Source: Leptobrachium leishanense
Taxonomy: Eukaryota; Chordata; Amphibia; Anura; Megophryidae
Length of the DNA stretch: 64,000 nucleotides
NCBI GenBank assembly: GCA_009667805.1
Contig: CM019063.1
Location: 53,242,881 to 53,306,880, forward strand
Reading direction: 5' to 3'
The notes under the pieces: model-generated
Told to the model about the DNA's origin: nothing
What the model saw: only the letters and a program-made list of their open reading frames with translations
Databases searched by the model: none
Shown: positions 1-10,969 of the stretch, piece after piece
Numbering within the stretch: position 1 is the stretch's first letter
How the letters are laid out: the number at the start of each line of letters is the position of its first letter
Position numbers and translations under genes: made by a program

Positions 1-70
1 AGCAAATCATATCACCCGTGCTGTGCTTCAGATATCTTGCAAACCTGGCCAGGAAGGGGGACTTGAGGAC

Positions 71-226
71 CAGGGATGAGAACCACTTGCCTAAGGTAGG
101 ACTCACCAATCATGTCACCCAGAAACTACATATCCCATAAAGCCCAGACAGTTTCAGTTTCTTCAAGTAAATATCATAGGATTTGCAGTTCTAAAATATA
201 TGAGGAACCAAGGTTGCTGACTCCTA
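71..226. mobile_element. degenerate hAT-type MITE
   Basis: A decayed copy of the same short element that is well preserved at 4852-4987. The right end reads CCAAGGTTGCTGACTCCTAG, close to the other copy's AGCCAAGGTTGCTGACCCCTG. The left part holds AGAAACTACATATCCCATAA, matching GGAACTACATCTCCCATGAT. No 8-bp target duplication remains. It has no coding capacity and family membership rests on the resemblance to the better copy. Confidence 0.55.
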
Positions 227-239
227 GTCTAGAATCCCT

Positions 240-362
240 AACGGGTTATTCACTAACGGGTAGGTGTGATAGGACGTTTAACTTGCATGTATATTGGTTA
301 TCCTGTCTTTTCCATTGTACAGTGCTACGGTATTTGGTGTCGCTTTATAAATACTGTAACTG
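240..362 (+). mobile_element. L2 LINE 3' tail fragment
   Basis: A 5'-truncated L2 remnant containing only the 3' untranslated end. It carries CATTGTACAGTGCTACGG followed by CTTTATAAATACTGTAACTG. The same tail is found at 58980-59030 and, in reverse, at the 3' end of the long L2 copy at the right edge of the window. Dead-on-arrival LINE copy with no coding sequence. Confidence 0.65.
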
Positions 363-1162
363 CAGTCATACAGAGCAGGGGTCCTTGTTTGGGGGGTTCT
401 AGAGAAGTAGCGGCGATCCAGGGGTACCGTTTGATAACTCGGGTCCCTAGGGTGTCACGGTCCAAAAAGCGCCCAGATCTGGGGCAGGGGCACGAATGGC
501 AGCATGTAGTAGATATCCGCCTTGGATGCCACATGGTCAGGGCTGCTTAAACTCCTGAGGTCAAGAAAAGCTCAGCAAAGTGGGTTCCCAATGGAGCTCC
601 CTCCACTGAAAATCACCACAATGGTAGCTCGCATAAGGATCACCCCACCTTTGAAAAATCACCCCGCTGGAGCAGTTAGTTTTCGGGACCCAGACGGTTA
701 AAGCTTCTGCAGATGGCTCCATTACAGACAATGAGGTGCATTCCAGAAATGGGATTGGCTGGCCCTTCTAGCTCCTTGGATTGTGATTGGCTGAGGTTTC
801 AAACCCAGCTCATGCTTTCAATCCCAGGCTAATCCTGGTGGTCGGATAACACAGTGCATAAGGGACAGGCTTAAAGGCATTTTGATTACGTGCTGATATA
901 GGGGGGGAGAGTCACAAAAACACCACTTTAAAACATTAACAGACAAGTAGGTTAACTGAGGGGAATAGCAGAGGAGTGAGCGTTTAATACAGTCCACAGT
1001 CTCTGAGCAAGGGGTTCCACGACAACAATACATTTAAACCCACACAATATAATACAACATAAGGTCTTCCCCAAAGCAACGGTCTATGTCTTTTGGGGTT
1101 TTCGCCATGGGTAATAAAAGTCTTGGGGTTTGACGTGGGGAGCGCTATGTCAGTTCCATGAC
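363..1162. other. no gene recognised
   Basis: About 800 bases without a convincing gene or repeat boundary. Short open frames on both strands have no recognisable domain. Nothing here matches other parts of the window. Confidence 0.4.
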
Positions 1163-3395
1163 AGTAGGGATGTGCAATTTGTTTTGTACCGAATCGATTT
1201 TCATATGAAATTTTAAATTTTCGTGCTTCCGTTCCGAGGGCATCCCGAATCCGAAATGCCGACTGCACAAAATTTTCAGATCGATTCGAAATTTTGAGTC
1301 ATTCGATTCGAAATTTCGCGTCGATTCGATAAATCGGGTCGACTCGATGATTCGGGTCATTTCGGCGTTTGGATCATTTCGGTGATTCGGATCATTTTGG
1401 GTCATTCGGTACAGTTGGTTTCAAAGTTGCTGCCTAGCAGTGTGCGGATTCATATGCTGCATTATTATATTGTAGAGGTGCTGCCCGGGAGTGTGAGGAT
1501 TCATATGCTGCATTATTATACTGTAGAGGTGCTGCCGGCAGTGTGTGGATTCATATGCTGCATTAATTATACTGTAGAGGTGCTGCCTGGCAGTGTGTGG
1601 ATTCATATGCTGCATTAATTATACTGTAGAGGTGCTGCCCGGCAGTGTGCGGATTCATATGCTGCATTATTATACTGTAGAGGTGCTGCCCGGGAGTGTG
1701 CGGAATCATATGCTGCGGTAATTATACTGTAGCGGTGCTGCCCGGCAGTGTGAGGATTCATATGCTGCATTATTATACTGTAGAGGTGCTGCCGGCAGTG
1801 TGTGGATTCATATGCTGCATTAATTATACTGTAGAGGTGCTGCCTGGCAGTGTGTGGATTCATATGCTGCATTAATTATACTGTAGAGGTGCTGCCCGGC
1901 AGTCTGTGGATTCATATGCTGCATTAATTATACTGTAGAGGTGCTGCCCGGCAGTGTGTGGATTCATATGCTGCATTAATTATACTGCAGAGAGGCGCTT
2001 CACAGCAGTGTGTGGATTCATATGCTGCATTATTATATTGTAGAGGTGCTGCCCGGCAGTGTGTGGAATCATATGCTGCGGTAATTATACTGTAGAGGTG
2101 CTGCCCGGCAGTGTGCGGATTCATATGCTGCATTATTATACTGTAGAGGTGCTGCCGGCAGTGTGCGGATTCATATGCTGCATTAATTATACTGTAGAGG
2201 TGCTGCCCGGCAGTGTGTGGATTCATATGCTGCATTATTATATTGTAGAGGTGCTGCCCGGCAGTGTGTGGATTCATATGCTGCATTATTATACTGTAGA
2301 GGTGCTGCCCGGCAGTGTGCGGATTCATATGCTGCATTATTATACTGTAGAGGTGCTGCCCGGCAGTGTGCGGATTCATATGCTGCATTATTATATTGTA
2401 GAGGTGCTGCCCGGCAGTGTGAGGATTCATATGCTGCATTATTATACTGTAGAGGTGCTGCCCGGCAGTGTGCGGAATCATATGCTGCATTATTACACTG
2501 TAAAGGTGCTGCCCGGCAGTGTGTGGATTCATATGCTGCATTAATTATACTGTAGAGGTGCTGCCCGGCAGTGTGTGGATTCATATGCTGCATTATTATA
2601 CTGTAGAGGTGCTGCCCGGCAGTGTGCGGATTCATATGCTGCATTAATTATACTGTAGAGGTGCTGCCCAGCAGTGTGCGGATTCATATGCTGCGGTAAT
2701 TATACTGTAGAGGTGCTGCCCGGCAGTGTGTGGATTCATATGCTGCATTATTATACTGTAGAGGTGCTGCCCGGCAGTGTGCGGATTCATATGCTGCGGT
2801 AATTATACTGTAGAGGTGCTGCCCGGCAGTGTGCGGATTCATATGCTGCGGTAATTATACTGTAGAGGTGCTGCCCGGCAGTGTGCGGATTCATATGCTG
2901 CATTAATTATACTGTAGAGGTGCTGCCCGGCAGTGTGCGGATTCATATGCTGCGGTAATTATACTGTAGAGGTGCTGCCCGGCAGTGTGCGGATTCATAT
3001 GCTGCATTATTCTGTAGAGGTAAATCATTTTGTTAATTTTTTTTTCCTTTCATACCATTTTAATATGATTAAATAAAGTTGTGCAATGCATATTCATAAG
3101 AAAAAAAGGATCTTTCATAAAAAAACGATATGTCCGAAGACGTATCGGCAGAATTACCGTATCGACCGAAATATTGGAGCATCCGAAATACCATTAGTCT
3201 AAGTCAAAACGAAATAGACCCTTTGAAACGACAAGAACAGACGATCCAAAAGACTGAAAATTTCCGATATTACGAAATGAAAGTCGATACGAAACGAGCC
3301 GAAATGAAACGATCCGAAACAAAAATTTGAAAAAAAACGAACGAGCCGAAACAAAACAAAACAAAAAAAAATGCGTGCACATCTCTACTAATGGT
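1163..3395. mobile_element. TIR element (AGTAGGGATGTGCA ends) carrying a minisatellite
   Basis: The left end reads AGTAGGGATGTGCA and the right end, reversed, reads AGTAGAGATGTGCA, so the two form a terminal inverted repeat. The arms just inside (1175-1410 and 3125-3365) are degenerate short repeats built around words such as CGATTCGAAAT and CGAAACGATCC, typical of snap-back non-autonomous elements. The loop has been replaced or filled by the 51-bp minisatellite. No transposase is present and no target duplication is evident. A relative with similar ends appears to bound 37377-40955. Confidence 0.55.
1430..3018. repeat. 51-bp minisatellite, 31 copies
   Basis: I count 31 copies of a unit of about 51 bp, each containing TTCATATGCTGC followed by GTAGAGGTGCTGCC and CGGCAGTGTG. 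Units differ at the A/T block (ATTATTATACTG, ATTAATTATACTG or CGGTAATTATACTG) and by a one-base shortening GCCGGCAG. Because 51 is divisible by 3, long spurious open frames appear on both strands; they are not genes. The triplet of variants at units 2-4 recurs at units 7-9, so the array has undergone local segmental duplication. Two related units lie far away at 31873-32292 in reverse orientation. Confidence 0.97.
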
Positions 3396-3535
3396 TCTCG
3401 TCCACCATTGTTGCAACGATGATAAATGTCAGCGTTTCCCAAAGAGAAATTCAAAAACAGACACCGAATCTTCTCCTGCTCCTGTTTGAATTCCCCTTTT
3501 GGGAAATACCTAAGTTTATCGTTGTTGTGACAACG
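3396..3535. other. short unassigned spacer
   Basis: Sequence between the right TIR of the minisatellite element and the CR1 tail. No gene or repeat recognised. Confidence 0.3.
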
Positions 3536-3692
3536 TTGAACATAGAAACATAGAAACATAGAAAAATGTCGGCAGATAAGAACCTTTCGGCCCATCTAGT
3601 CTGCCCAATTACATGGATACTTTACCTGGATTTATCTTTTGTTTAGGATAGCCTTATGCCTATCCCATGCCTGCTTAAATTCAATTACTGTT
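3536..3692 (-). mobile_element. CR1 LINE 3' end, severely 5'-truncated
   Basis: Minus-strand copy of the CR1 3' end. The terminal short repeat ACATAGAA is present in several units at the left edge, which is the 3' end of the element. It is followed by the block GGCCCATCTAGTCTGCCCAA shared with the copies at 7597 and 24016. Homology stops at about 3692, giving roughly 155 bp with only the extreme C-terminus and 3'UTR, as expected of incomplete reverse transcription. Confidence 0.85.
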
Positions 3693-3967
3693 AGGGAATA
3701 ACAACCGAAGCATCAAAATTGTACTGATGATTGAGCTCCAGTTTCCCACAAATAGCTCCCCTTTCTCACTCCAGTCATCATGTAATATTGTAAAGAGGCT
3801 ACAAGTAGCAGCCCTCATCCTCACTGTAACAAAAAGCTCAACAAACTCTAAAGCTGCATTATGGCAGCCAAGGCGAGGGCAGAATAAAGGGAGAGCTGAG
3901 GGGTGACTCGCTGATGTACAGGGATAAGATTCAGGGGGTTATAATGAGTGTAAATCCCTGTACAGTA

Positions 3968-4545
3968 CAGATGCAAGGTGTTGCTGTAATTGCCATACAC
4001 AGGCATTATGCAGCACATACAGATACAAGGTGTTGCTGTAATTTCCATACACAGGCATTATGCAGCACATACAGATACAAGGTGTTGCTGTAATTGCCAT
4101 ACACAGACATTATGCAGCACATACAGATACAAGGTGTTGCTGTAATTGCCATACACAGGCATTATGCAGCACATACAGATACAAGGTGTTGCTGTAATTG
4201 CCATACACAGGCATTATGCAGCACATACAGATACAAGGTGTTGCTGTAATTGCCATACACAGACATTATGCAGCACATACAGATACAAGGTGTTGCTGCA
4301 ATTGCCATACACAGGCATTATGCAGCACATACAGATACAAGGTGTTGCTGTAATTGCCATACACAGGCATTATGCAGCACATACAGATACAAGGTGTTGC
4401 TGTAATTGCCATACACAGACATTATGCAGCACATACAGATACAAGGTGTTGCTGCAATTGCCATACACAGGCATTATGCAGCACATACAGATACAAGGTC
4501 TTGCTGCAATTGCCATACACAGGCATTATGCAGCACATACAGATA
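3968..4545. repeat. 52-bp minisatellite, 11 copies
   Basis: Eleven tandem units with a strict 52-bp period begin at 3968 and end in TATTGCATTG at about 4545. Each carries CAGATACAAGGTGTTGCTG and TACACAGGCATTATGCAGC. Diagnostic variants (GGCATT/GACATT and CTGTAATT/CTGCAATT) repeat in the same order in units 5-7 and 8-10, a three-unit (156-bp) higher-order pattern. Open frames through it are an artefact of 156 being divisible by 3. Confidence 0.96.
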
Positions 4546-4851
4546 TTGCATTGCTAATAATCTCATTCTGATCACTACAAACCCCCACAAGCAGGAGATC
4601 TCACCATTTTATTATCTGCCTGCAGCACATTTATTGACACAAAGGCCGTTTCTGCCTGTATGCTGATAATGCAGACCTCGTGTAACATTGTACGAGATAA
4701 GGGACGCCATCTAGAGTTTAGAACCTTTCATCCCAGTTAAATTTCTGTAAAGGATTCACAAATACGTGAAAAAAAGGACTAGCAATTATTTTAACCTTTT
4801 AACCACCTCGGAGTAACAATATTTGGATGGATTTGCTATTTTACTCTAGGT

Positions 4852-4987
4852 CAGGGGTCAGCAACCTTGGCTCCCTGATGTTTTGGGAACTACATCTCCC
4901 ATGATGCCCCGTCACCCATTAGGCTGATTGAGCCACATGGGAAATGTAGTTCCAAAAACATCAGAGAGCCAAGGTTGCTGACCCCTG
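4852..4987. mobile_element. 136-bp hAT MITE with 8-bp target duplication
   Basis: Perfectly placed non-autonomous hAT element. The ends are CAGGGGTCAGCAACCTTGG and its inverse CCAAGGTTGCTGACCCCTG, flanked on both sides by the 8-bp direct repeat CTCTAGGT (4844-4851 and 4988-4995), the diagnostic target size of hAT transposases. The whole element is a foldback with no coding capacity. Confidence 0.93.
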
Positions 4988-4995
4988 CTCTAGGT

Positions 4996-5640
4996 TAAAG
5001 TCTTATCTGTGCTCGAAATGAATGTTTTAATATCTGCCTTTGCTTAGTGACACTGTGATATCTTCTAATCATGTTAGCAGCCCTCTACACACCCTATATC
5101 AAAGTGTCTATTCTTCGAAGGTAACAGAATTAGGATTTAAAATATTAATTGTCAGCGCACCGAGGGAAATAATTTGCCCTTTTCGTTATTCCAGGATGAA
5201 TTATCGGATTAAAGTAAATATATTCTGCATGAATATAAATGAGAGAGATGGTATTACATGTTATTTCATGGCGTGGTATGCATGTACGTGTGGGAGCCAG
5301 TGATTTGATTTAGGAATCCATCAGAGAATTAGTTTTAGAAGCGAGGCCGAGGCCGAATCCTCACCGCGATGCATTCCAACAAATGTTCCATCGCAATTCA
5401 TAATAACCTGTCAATATTCTTCCGAAAGAGAACAGATGGCAGAGTTATTTTAAGGAACGGGGAAGCAATGGGACTTAAAACAGCGGATCAGGTGGAAATT
5501 TTTGGGTAAGTTTACATTATTTATCAGCGAGGGATGAAATGGAAACTTTGTATTATTTATCGAGTAATGAACGAGCTGTGATTAACATTAATGTGCAGGA
5601 CCCGGCGGTCTTGGAGAACCATTTTTTTCCTGGAAAAAGT
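4996..5640. other. apparently unique DNA, no gene recognised
   Basis: No repeat family of this window is seen here. A GGGTAAGT splice-donor-like word occurs at about 5500, but neither frame before it looks like a conserved exon. Confidence 0.35.
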
Positions 5641-5659
5641 AGATTCAGATTGACTTTAG

Positions 5660-5960
5660 AGATTACTCTGCCTCAAAAGGACACTCACTGAGGAAGCCTA
5701 TACGGCGAAAACGCGTCCTGGTGATCCTTTTAAAGCATTTGTATTATTTTATATATGTGTAAAAACAAATAGCTTTATTCCTGCCATATGGCTTTTTTAA
5801 TTTAAATAGAAGTCTATATTTTTTATTCTTATACATGTCTTGCTGCCTGTTTTTTTCCATCGATACACATATTTTCCTGAGCCCACTTATTTGTCCATCC
5901 CACCCTGGAATCTGGATTAAATCGCTGGAACCAAGGAAAAGAGAAGAAATCAACTAAATA
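5660..5960. mobile_element. fragment with GGCGAAAACGCGT motif
   Basis: Contains CACTGAGGAAGCCTATACGG followed by CGAAAACGCGTC at about 5685-5720 and an AT-rich tail. The same core (GGCGAAACGCGT) occurs at about 18930 and, reversed, at about 55570 in otherwise different surroundings. Motifs of this type are recurrent in amphibian repetitive DNA; I recall no firm classification and assign none. Confidence 0.4.
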
Positions 5961-6186
5961 TAAGTATCCCAATCTTACAGTACTTTCATCCAATGCATGA
6001 ATTATACAGTATATATTAAATTTTTTCTTGCAAATTGCTCTTATTATACATATACATACATATGCTGTTTTAGTACATAACCATTAGGGTGCGCCCGGAA
6101 CCCTTTCTCCTGAAAAGTAAAACTGGCGCTTTCATGCAGGAATATGTAAATAAGTATTTTACGTCTTTAGGAAAAAATATTAATGT

Positions 6187-6945
6187 GGTTATTCACAGAG
6201 CACCAAAATGTCGCCGACATTTCGGTGCTCTTTCATTTCCCGCACTTCCCTGCACTTCGTGGAATCAAAGTTCCCCACCCTGCGGTGAATTCAGCATTCA
6301 CTGCAGGGTCCCTGGAGTGCAGGGAAAACCCGCCGCAAACCAGCCGCAAGCTCGCCACACACCCGCCAAAAACCCGCTGGAACTACCACAAAAAACACGC
6401 CGAACATGTCGGAAAAGCCAACGAGCCGCTGATCACAGCGCAGATCAGCCGCCGGAAAAAGTCGACAAGCTGCCGAATGGGGTAAAGAAAAGCAAACACA
6501 ATACGCTTGAAAGTGTCAAAATTGAAATGCTGTTTGCAAAAAAGCTACTGAACGAAAATGTCTGGAATTAACATATAAGATCCAATGAATGATAATAAAA
6601 AGGTCTGATACAGAAAAAAAAAAAAAAGTTATTAAAAAAATTTGACGCAAAAAAATCCCAAAAAATGCTTAAAAGATTAAAAATAATCAATTAATAAAGA
6701 GACTTTTGCTGCAGATTAAAATAATGAAAGATTTATTAGATATTGAATTAAAACAGGTATATTTTTAACATCTCTATGGAGATTTCACTGCCTTCGAACA
6801 AGCACTGTATTTTGCTGGCAAATCGCCAAAATTTGGCAAACTGGCAGCTTTGCGAATAGCCATATGGTCCTGAAAATGCACCATACGGGGAAATTCACTG
6901 TTCGGTGACGTTACGGGGCCAAATTGTCTCTCTCTGAATAACCCC
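6187..6945 (+). mobile_element. F1 snap-back MITE, copy a
   Basis: Non-autonomous foldback element. It starts GGTTATTCACAGAGCACC and ends CTCTCTGAATAACCCC. Internally it holds a hairpin near the left end (CGAAATGTCG-type), the words AACTACTGAACGAAAATGTC and AAGATCCAATGAATGATAAT, then the common core at 6700-6772 ending in GAT..TTTTAACA. Open frames (for example 6089-6571) are incidental. The only candidate mobiliser type is suggested by better copies, where TA dinucleotides flank the ends. Confidence 0.8.
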
Positions 6946-7596
6946 TTAAAAAATTCTCAAGTATGTCTAACAGAGAATGACTGAAATACTGTATGTAGGT
7001 TGGCCGTTAACTGGGTCCGTAGTCGGAAGACCGACTTGGTCATCAGACTACTGACAACTTTATCGTACGACCTGGGTCGTCCACTGGAAGCGACTATGGA
7101 TGACTCAGGTTGAGCGATGGACAGACCGCAGAATGCCGCAGCTACAAGCTGACAAATGAAGAAAAAAACAAAAAACAGTACGCTTGAAAGTGTCAAAATT
7201 GAAATGCTGTTTGGCAAAAAAACTACTGAGCGAAAATGCCTGAAATTTATATATACGATCCTATGAATGAGAATAAAAGGTCTGTTACAGAAAAAAGAAA
7301 AAACGCTTTTAAAAAAAACGCGAAAAAAATATTTTGCCGAAAAATCCCGAAAAATGCCGAAAAGATCCCAAAAAATCTATATATATTAACGCGAAAATCC
7401 TGACTGACTAACTGACTGACTGACTCATCAATGCCCAGCTGAAACCGTTTAACCTAGGAACGTGAAATTTTGAAGGTGCACTGTTTTTATGATGTAGGCA
7501 CCCACTAAGCAAGGATTTTTGGAAACTCCGCCCCTAAGGGGGTGAAAAAGGGGGCTGAATATTTTAAACAGGATACCTATAGCTCAAAATCAGAAA

Positions 7597-8288
7597 CCTA
7601 AAAACATAGAAAATGTCGGCAGATAAGAATCTTTCGGCCCATCTAGTCTGCCCAATTACATGGATACTTTACCTGGATTTATCTTTTGTTTAGGATAGCC
7701 TTATACCTATCCCATGCCTGCTTAAATTCAATCACTGCTTTGGCCTCTACCACTTCAACTGGAAGACTGTTCCATGTATCCACCACCCTCTCAGTAAAAT
7801 AATGCTTCCTGATGTTACTTTTAAACCTTTGCCCCTCTAATCTAAGACTATGTCCTCTTGTTTTGCTACTTTGTTTCCGTTTAAATATACTCCCTTCCTC
7901 TACCTTGTGGATTCCCTTTACGTATTTAAATGTTTCTATCATATCTCCTCTGTCTCGTCTTTTTTCCAAGCTGTACATGTTAAGATCATTAAGCCTTTCC
8001 TGGTTACTTTTTTCCTTGAAGCAATACACCATTTTAGTAGCCCTTCTCTGAACTCTCTCTAAGATGTCTATATCCTTCTGGAGATACGGTCTCCAGTACT
8101 GCACACAGTACTCCAAGTGAGGTCTCACCAGTGCTCTGTACAGTGGCATGAGCGCTTTCCTTTTCCTACTGCTAATACCTCTCCCTACACAACCAAGTAT
8201 TCTGCCAGCATTTCCTGCTGCTCTATTACATTGACTACGTACCCTTAGATCCTCTGCAACAATAACCCCTAAATCCCTTTCCTCAGAA
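7597..8288 (-). mobile_element. CR1 LINE, 5'-truncated, inside the repeat-rich element
   Basis: Minus-strand CR1 3' portion. The 3' end is at the left (AACATAGAAAATGTCGGCAG). The flanking repeat-rich sequence resumes directly on both sides, with CAGAA on each side as a possible 5-bp target duplication. It is a dead-on-arrival copy carrying the C-terminal part of ORF2. Confidence 0.88.
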
Positions 8289-8302
8289 GATGTCACAGAC
8301 AT
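7679..8302 (-). pseudogene. CR1 ORF2 C-terminal fragment
   Basis: About 205 residues of the region downstream of the reverse transcriptase catalytic core. It holds EERDLGVIVAEDLRVRSQCN, then LVRPHLEYCVQYW, ILERVQRRATKMV and VVDTWNSLPVEVV near the end, all typical of CR1/Jockey-group C-termini. No palm-domain motif (FADD) is included, so it cannot reverse transcribe. The first few residues derive from the junction with the host element. The open frame survives, which suggests moderate age. Confidence 0.88.
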
Positions 8303-8396
8303 GAAAATCGGTATTTAGATTCATCTTGAAAAATAAAAAAAACACTTATTTTACCAGTTTCTGAAAATTCCATGGGGGGGCAAAATTGGGGGTTAA

Positions 8397-8397
<1 letters not shown>

Positions 8398-8436
<39 letters not shown>
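8398..8436. repeat. (TA)n microsatellite
   Basis: An uninterrupted alternating TA tract of about 38 bases, immediately upstream of the second head of the repeat-rich element. Confidence 0.95.
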
Positions 8437-8438
<2 letters not shown>

Positions 8439-8619
8439 GTGAAAGTCCTGACTGACTGACTCATCAACGCCCAGCTGAACCCGTTTAACCTAGGAACGTG
8501 AAATTTTGAAGGTGCACTGTTTTTATGATGTAGGCGCCCACTAAGGAAGGATTTTTGGAAAAACCACCCATAAGGGGGTGAAAAAGGGGGTTGATTATTT
8601 TAAACAGGATACCTATAGC

Positions 8620-9900
8620 TCAAAAACAGTAGATGCTACAGATGTGAAAATCGGTATTTAGATTCGTCTTGAAAAATAAAAAAACACGTATTTTACCATT
8701 TTTTTTAAAACGTGGGGAGGCGAAAAATGGGGGTTGAATATTTTAAATATTTCAAACAGGATACCTGTATCTCCAAAACAGACGATGTTACAGTCCTGAA
8801 TATTGGTATTTAGATTCGTCTTGAAAAATAAAACAACACGTATTTTACCATGTTCTGAAAATTCCTTTGGGGCAAAAAGGGGGGTTGAATACTTTTATCA
8901 GTATACCTATATTTCAAAAACCAAAGATGTTACAGATGTGCAACTTGGTATTTACAATCTTCGTGAGAAAAACCAAACATGTGTTTTGCCATTTTCCACA
9001 AATCCAAATAAGGGGGGCGGGCTCGAGGGAAAGGGGTCTGAATACTTTTATCAGTATAATTCTAGTTCAAAAACCAAGAAGTTACAGGTGTGAAGTTTGG
9101 TAATTACAATCTTTTGAAAATAAAGAAACACGAGTTTTACTATTTTCCAAAAATCCAAGTGGGGGGGTAAAAAAAAGGGGGTGAATACTTTTAAACAGGA
9201 CACCTACATCTCAAAAACAGAAGATGTTACAGACGTGAAAATTGGTATTTAGATTTGTCCTGAGAAACAAAAAAACACCTATTTTACCATTTTCCAAAAA
9301 TCCAGTGGGAGGGGGAAAAAAGGGGGGTTGAATACTTTTATTAGTATACCTATATTTCCAAAAACCAAATATGTTACAGGTGTGAAATCTGGCACTTACA
9401 ATCTTCTTGAAAAATAAAAAAAACACATGTTTTACCATTTTCCAAGAATCCCACGTGGTGGGTGAATAAAGGGGGGTGAATACTTTTCATCAGGATACCT
9501 ATATCTCAAAAACAGAAGATGTTACAGACGTGAAAATTGGTATTTAGATTCGTCTTGAAAATAAAAGAACACGTATTTTACCATTTTCCAAAAATTCAAT
9601 GGGGGGCAAAAAGGGGGATGAATACCTTTATCACTATACCTATATTTCAAAAACCAATGCTGTTACAGGTGTGAAATTTGATATTACAATCTTAGTGCAA
9701 AAACCCCCCATGTTTTACCATTTTCCGAAAATCCAGTTAAGGGGGGGTGGGGGAAAGGGATGTAACTACTTTTATCAGTATACCTATATTTCAAAAACCA
9801 AAGATGCTACAGGTGTGAAATTTGGCACTTACATTCTTCTTGAAAAATAAAAAAACACGTGTTTTACAATTTTCCAAAAATCCCAAGTGGGGGGGAGGGG
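8620..9900. repeat. about 147-bp internal tandem repeats with two unit types
   Basis: Units recur at about 8640, 8790, 8928, 9085, 9226, 9373, 9523, 9664 and 9812. Each contains a TTACAG(G/A)YGTGAAA word, an A-rich block, TTTTACCATTTTCC and a run of G. Type A reads ATTGGTATTTAGATTCGTC; type B reads TTTGGYACTTACAATCTT. From 9085 the types partly alternate, so some of the array behaves as a 294-bp dimer. Confidence 0.8.
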
Positions 9901-10969
9901 GGATTCTACCAAAAAAACGCAAGTTTCTTTTAAAAAGCAATTTTAACAAATCCTAAAATCCATGCGAGCGAAGCCGCGGGCAAAAGCTAGTCTATAAATA
10001 AAGAGACTTATTGCTGCAGATTAAAAGAATAAACGTTTTTTTAGAAATTGTATTAAAACGGGAATATTTTTAACATTGAAGCCTATGGGATTCGTCTGAT
10101 TAAACCTGCTGAATGAAAACATCGAACTCCAGGGCAATTCACTGACATTTCTCTGCTGTTCGGTGTGTCTGAATAGATTAACCATTGCTTCTCTATGGCG
10201 GATTTCACTGCCGTCAAACCGGCACTGTACTTGTAGGCAGTTCGCTAAAATTTGGTAAACTGCCTGCTCTCTGAATAGCCGAATGGCCCCGAAATGTCAC
10301 CGTATGCTGAATTTCGGCGACATTTCGGATTAAGGGTTTACTTATAAAATAAGGGTTTACCGGAATTTTGTTTCCAATGCTGTTCAAATATCGACCCTCT
10401 TGGCTATACTTTCGTCTTCAAAGATTAATGTCCAAATATCAGTAAGCTGATTTACCGAAAAAATACAAATGCTGTTAGGTGTTTATCCCCTTCACTACTG
10501 AGCCATTTCACCTCTACGCACTGAGCTAATTTTTACCAGTTTCGCTCATCATGTTTAAATGCGATTTTATTATAAGACATAGACAAATTATATATCTTTT
10601 TTTACGGCAGACTCGGCAGATTCATAATATATCATTATTTTATGTATACGTCATGTCCTACCAGAATGTTATAACAAAAAAATGTAAAAAAAAATGGAAT
10701 TTCCATTCACATTTCAATCATTTACACCGTGCACAATTATTTTTTTCACATTTTATAATTTGAACCTTTGCAGATATATATTCTATGGATGGGGTACTCT
10801 TGTTAAAAAAAAAATTAGCGCTGGGGGCGTGGCCGGAAGTTGCAACGCGCGGTCGCATGTAGGAAGAGCTCCTGTGACCGGCGCTGAGTTTCCAATTCCT
10901 GCGGCTTTATTATTGCATCCCCGGGGCTGAAACTTCACCCACAGGTGGGTGATACTTCCTAGCACCCAG

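Larger units (their letters stand above)
7385..9990 (+). mobile_element. repeat-rich element of unclear class (GACTGACT head, GCTAGT tail)
   Basis: The head consists of GACTGACT repeats, CATCAATGCCCAGCTG, AACCTAGGAACGTG and the block AAGGGGGTGAAAAAGGGGG. The body is a series of about nine degenerate 140-157-bp units. The tail reads GCGAGCGAAGCCGCGGGC followed by AAAAGCTAGT. A second head at 8437 follows a TA microsatellite, so two copies lie head to tail, the first truncated. TCTATA occurs on both sides and may be a target duplication. The terminal CTAGT after a GC-rich motif recalls Helitron 3' ends, but a target duplication would argue against that. No protein is encoded. Confidence 0.6.
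7140..10335 (+). mobile_element. F1 snap-back MITE, copy b, split by a large insertion
   Basis: The left half (about 7165-7380) contains the F1 words CGCTTGAAAGTGTCAAAATT and AAAAGGTCTGTTACAG. The right half resumes at 9991 with the core (AAATAAAGAGACTTATTGCTG, then the AACATTGAAGCC block) and runs to about 10335. The two halves are separated by the repeat-rich element at 7385-9990. The extreme left end is too diverged to fix. Confidence 0.7.

Noticed and set aside
1421..2644. Long open frames on both strands (up to 205 codons)
   Set aside because: They read through the 51-bp repeat, whose length is a multiple of three. No start context, no domain, same words repeated.
3968..4545. CRISPR-like array of regular repeats
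   Set aside because: There are no unique spacers: the whole 52-bp period is repeated, and the genome is eukaryotic.
4146..4666. Repeated-peptide open frames (MPYTGIMQHIQIQG type)
   Set aside because: Products of the 52-bp minisatellite in three rotating frames.
5040..5520. Possible exon ending at GGGTAAGT (about 5500)
   Set aside because: No acceptor, no protein-like composition and frames change; a single donor-like word is expected by chance.
6089..6571. 160-codon frame as a gene
   Set aside because: It lies inside F1 copy a, starts outside the element and is not conserved in other F1 copies.
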